A DNA stretch of 64,000 nt from Crataegus laevigata. Taxonomy: Eukaryota; Streptophyta; Magnoliopsida; Rosales; Rosaceae. The stretch is from the NCBI GenBank assembly GCA_963580275.1, contig OY756951.1, positions 11,647,501 through 11,711,500 of the forward strand. Direction: 5' to 3'. The position numbers were made by a program, and so were the translations under genes. Under the pieces are notes generated by a model. The model had not been told where the DNA came from. It did not search any database and saw nothing but the letters and a program-made list of their open reading frames with translations. Each line of letters starts with the position of its first letter. Position 1 is the stretch's first letter. Below, piece by piece: positions 61,123 to 64,000 of this stretch.

Positions 61123-61700
61123 CTAATTAAACATAGGCAGAAAACATGCATTTAATCATAAAACATGAACAATTGATATGTAAATAGCAAATTTTGAGCA
61201 TATGCCACTACGCAGGCCGTCATAATACACATTTCGGTAAACATTTCAGTTTATAAGATCTTCAACATCACTGACATGTTGAAACAAGAAAAGGTTTTAA
61301 CCTATTTTTGGACTTCAAAAGCTTGAAGTGTTAGGGAATAACCCAACAATGTATATCAAACTAACACTCTTTCTCGCATGCAAACATGTCAGCAAAATAA
61401 CTGAAAAGTAAGGATTGGAGCCATCAAACCCAAGACAAGATCATTGATTTACAAGATTAGATTAAAGCATACGCACCTTAAGGACGTTTGGGGGTTGAGA
61501 TAGAAAGTAGAACGACAAAGATTAATAAGAAATAAGTGCTAAGAATATATTTAGTCTTTGCATGACATTCATATTTATAGTATATTGGGAGGGGAAGGGA
61601 AAGAGACGGAGAGACAAAGGCGGGGATTGGTTAAAACTTTGAGACAGTGCCACGTGTCAGTCTCTGAGAGAAGGTAGCAGCAAACCCCATCTGTAAACGT
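61123..61700 (-). promoter_or_regulatory. PPA: Copy 2 5' UTR intron and promoter with G-box
   Basis: A UTR exon ends CGTCCTTAAG at a GT donor near 61478, and its intron ends AATTAG just before the ATG. A TATA box ACTATAAATATG lies near 61570-61583. Further upstream is GCCACGTGTC, a G-box with core CACGTG at 61651-61656, the usual site for bZIP and bHLH factors. Confidence 0.55.
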
Positions 61701-62418
61701 TGAACCCTAGAAGTTTGGTTTTATGATATCCTAGCTTAATTTTCTCTGACTCATGGCGATGAGGCCTCTAATATTGCTGGTTTTACTGCCAATATATTGA
61801 TCAAGATTTCAATGAAATTCGGGTGCATGCACAGGAGGATTAACAATTTAAATTGCATCATTTTACAACTCACAAATGAAACATAAATTTATTAGCATAT
61901 CCAAATCCAATGCATTTAAAAACTCGTGAAGGTTGTCCATAAAAATCTTTATCGACCTCCAAGTGATGTTACTAATTTGAAAGAAGGTTGATTTTTTCAT
62001 GAACTTAGGAAATTTTTATTTATTTTTTATGTGAGTGTCACACAAAAACATTTCTCGGCTGTAGAGGAAGATACACAATTTACCTATTTCGAATTGCATG
62101 AAATTTTGCTCCCATGGTTTACGATTATAATTTGCATTAGATTTTAAAACTCATGGAAAGAATGAGTTTATATCATGAGGGTTACAATATTTTTTCAACT
62201 CCGTAATCCATCATGAGAGTTTCGTTTGATGAACATAGACAGGCAGGCAGGCATGATTATATGAGATGCAAGTTTTGATCTATTTGAATTCACTTCTGAT
62301 CAGCTGATGTACAACACATAAAAGCAGCAAATAAATGCATGTAAACTTCTATGGAAGGTGAAATGAACAGAAAATTTTGTTGAGCTGCAGTCACTTTTTT
62401 TTCCCAGTCATAACAAAT
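61701..62418. other. Intergenic, no gene recognised
   Basis: AT-rich sequence between the copy 2 promoter and the 3' end of the kinase gene; contains the kinase 3' UTR. A CAGG run (62240-62254) is the only simple repeat of note. Confidence 0.5.
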
Positions 62419-63673
62419 TCAAGGCACATATTTCGAATCAGGAGACATCGAAATCATCTGAAGCAGGCTCGAGTTTGAAAATGTTTCCTCTAGTCCAGGC
62501 CCTCTCCTGCTCCCTCCATCAATGATGTCTCTTCTAATATGTACTAATTCGCGCGCAACGTCATACATTCCCAGCTTCCCATCTCCACCAAACAACAGGC
62601 ACCTCATGGCAAGGTCTGCAACCACCTCTATCTGCTCACGCATGTGTGAAGGTTGCTCATGATGGTAGAGAAGTGGATCCACAATCTCTTCCACCTTCCC
62701 ATTCTTTATCTTTTGCAGAGCTACTGCCGGCAAGTCCAAGCAATTTGAGCCTGCAATCATCTCAAATAGCATGATACCAAGGGCATAAACATCATTGCGC
62801 TGAAAGCGCGAACCTTCGTGATTGTGTGACTGAGAACTATCTCCAGGACTGGAATTCAGTAGCGCAAATCCGGCAACTTTGCTAGAAAAGTTATCGTCAA
62901 TGAAGATGCAAGCAGATTTGAGATCACAGTGGAAAATGGGAGGAGAAATTTCGTATTGCAAAAAGGCAAGAACACTAGCTGTTTCAGCGGCAATGTTCAG
63001 CCTCTTGTACCAGTCAAGAGCAACATTTTGTCCTCCATTTTGATGCAAATGATCCTCGAGGGTACCATTTGCAGGATGTTCGTATACCAGCAGTGGAGTG
63101 TAGGCCAAGTCAATGCAGCATCCAATGAGTCGCGCAATATTTTGGTGCAAAACAGCAGATAAAACCTCAATTTGTGATAGGACTTGAATTAGGTCTTTTT
63201 TATTTTCACATTCCACCTTGTGCACTGCAATGTGCGATCCATCACCAAGAACCCCGGCAAAGATTGTGCCATTGTTTCCATGTGCAAGTTTCTGACCCTC
63301 CTCAAACCCTTTCGTAGCTTCCTCTAGCTCATGGTAAGTGAATAACCGCATCCCACTAGCTTTTCGGAATGATATTGTGTTGTGAAAATGTACTTTCTGA
63401 GCAGGATCAAATGTCCCGGGCTTAGCAGGCCGCTTTAGTATATACAAAAGTGCAATCAAGGAGGCTATGATGAAAACTGGAGCTAGAACTCCTGCAGTTC
63501 AACATGTCATGATATTATTCCACAACAATGAATAGGAAGCTTTAATAATGCCGACATTGGTTTATTTTCTTTATTCTTCCGTCACTTACCGCCTAAAATT
63601 ACAAGTTTCCGGCCACCATGCTTTTTTTTTAAGCAATCACTGCCATATACTTCCTTTCTGTCCTTGATGCATG
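62419..63673 (-). CDS. LRK10L/WAK-like receptor pseudokinase, C-terminal part
   Basis: Plasma-membrane receptor-like protein with a cytoplasmic kinase fold. Two exons are visible: 63673-63590 and 63491-62419; the extracellular part lies beyond the right edge. The first exon has CIKDRKEVYGSDC then HGGRK. The junction encodes the membrane helix LVILGGVLAPVFIIASLIAL. The kinase domain starts RLFTYHELEEATKGFEEGQK. Key residues are altered: the Gly loop is AHGNNG, the catalytic HRD is HCD, and DFG is AGF in KVAGFALL, so it is very likely inactive. The activation segment is shortened. It resembles Arabidopsis At2g46850, annotated as probably inactive, which neighbours PPA3 and NGA1. The exon 63673 border is inferred from a CAG acceptor. 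Confidence 0.85.
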
Positions 63674-64000
63674 CTGCCAAAGGCATGTCAATTGTAAGTA
63701 ATGCCATGGTGATACTGGTGGTGGTTTTAAAGTTTTCAGCGCAACACCAACAATGTGAAAAAATAAAAGGGCTTTTGACATACAGGCCTATATATATGAT
63801 AACATTACACCATAGAAAAATACATTTCAATCTCAGTACTTCATAAAAGAAAACAAAAACGGTGGCGACATTTCAACGGAAGAGGGGCACCAAAGGAACT
63901 TTAAAGCTAAGAATCATATAAAACATGACAAATAGTTAGTCGAAGAATTGTTCTCCAATTGAACACGTTGACATAGTTGTCAGTGTTATTTTTATTTTCC
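63674..64000. other. Probable intron of the pseudokinase gene
   Basis: AT-rich sequence upstream of the CAG at 63676-63674 (minus strand), with no further exon recognised before the window edge. Confidence 0.45.

Noticed and set aside
1..64000. CRISPR array, operon or prokaryotic signals
   Set aside because: The window is plant nuclear DNA; direct repeats here are microsatellites, LTRs or tandem duplications.

Overview
This window is nuclear DNA from a flowering plant, most likely a eudicot. It has long intergenic spacers rich in LTR retrotransposons, LINEs, SINEs and MITEs, multi-exon genes with GT-AG introns, and AT-rich introns. The repeat types (Cassandra 5S-TRIMs, several long-TIR MITEs, a tRNA-derived SINE) fit a rosid, and I lean to Rosaceae, but that is inference.

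Five protein-coding loci form a scaffold: ARV1 (minus, 3' end cut by the left edge, reading 1-2576), a NGATHA-type B3 transcription factor (minus, 7387-8670), DICER-LIKE 1 (plus, 39048-48027, all 20 coding exons), two tandem soluble inorganic pyrophosphatase genes (minus, 49695-51258 and 58696-61122), and an LRK10L/WAK-like pseudokinase (minus, 62419-63673, 5' part beyond the right edge). From memory of the Arabidopsis map, the order and strands ARV1(-), NGA3(-), DCL1(+), PPA1(-) are the same as at the top of chromosome 1 (At1g01020 to At1g01050). The pseudokinase, PPA and NGA trio matches the paralogous chromosome 2 block (At2g46850, At2g46860, At2g46870). The window therefore looks like the undivided ancestral block, and LHY/CCA1 is predicted just beyond the right edge.

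The spacers hold transposons. These include a degenerate Copia element with intact target-site duplications (11849-18748) carrying a three-LTR Cassandra array (12981-13988); a possible gene-fragment-carrying element holding a 4CL-like piece that still ends in SKL (25393-26407); a decayed L1-type LINE (27.7-33.55 kb); a MITE nested in a MITE (34017-34560); a SINE-bearing tandem duplication (35.2-35.9 kb); a long-TIR element (53.2-54.25 kb); and a coding-less LTR element (55471-58445) interrupted by a 978-bp element with a perfect 9-bp TSD.

The most interesting biology is RNA-level control of DCL1. The miR162 target site is visible and split across exons 12 and 13. Intron 14 contains two arms that pair like a miR838-type miRNA duplex, as in Arabidopsis DCL1 intron 14, here with a MITE hairpin and a second stem-loop in the loop. 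Three introns have U12-type (minor spliceosome) donors: one in ARV1 and one in each pyrophosphatase copy. DCL1 intron 10 uses a GC-AG pair.
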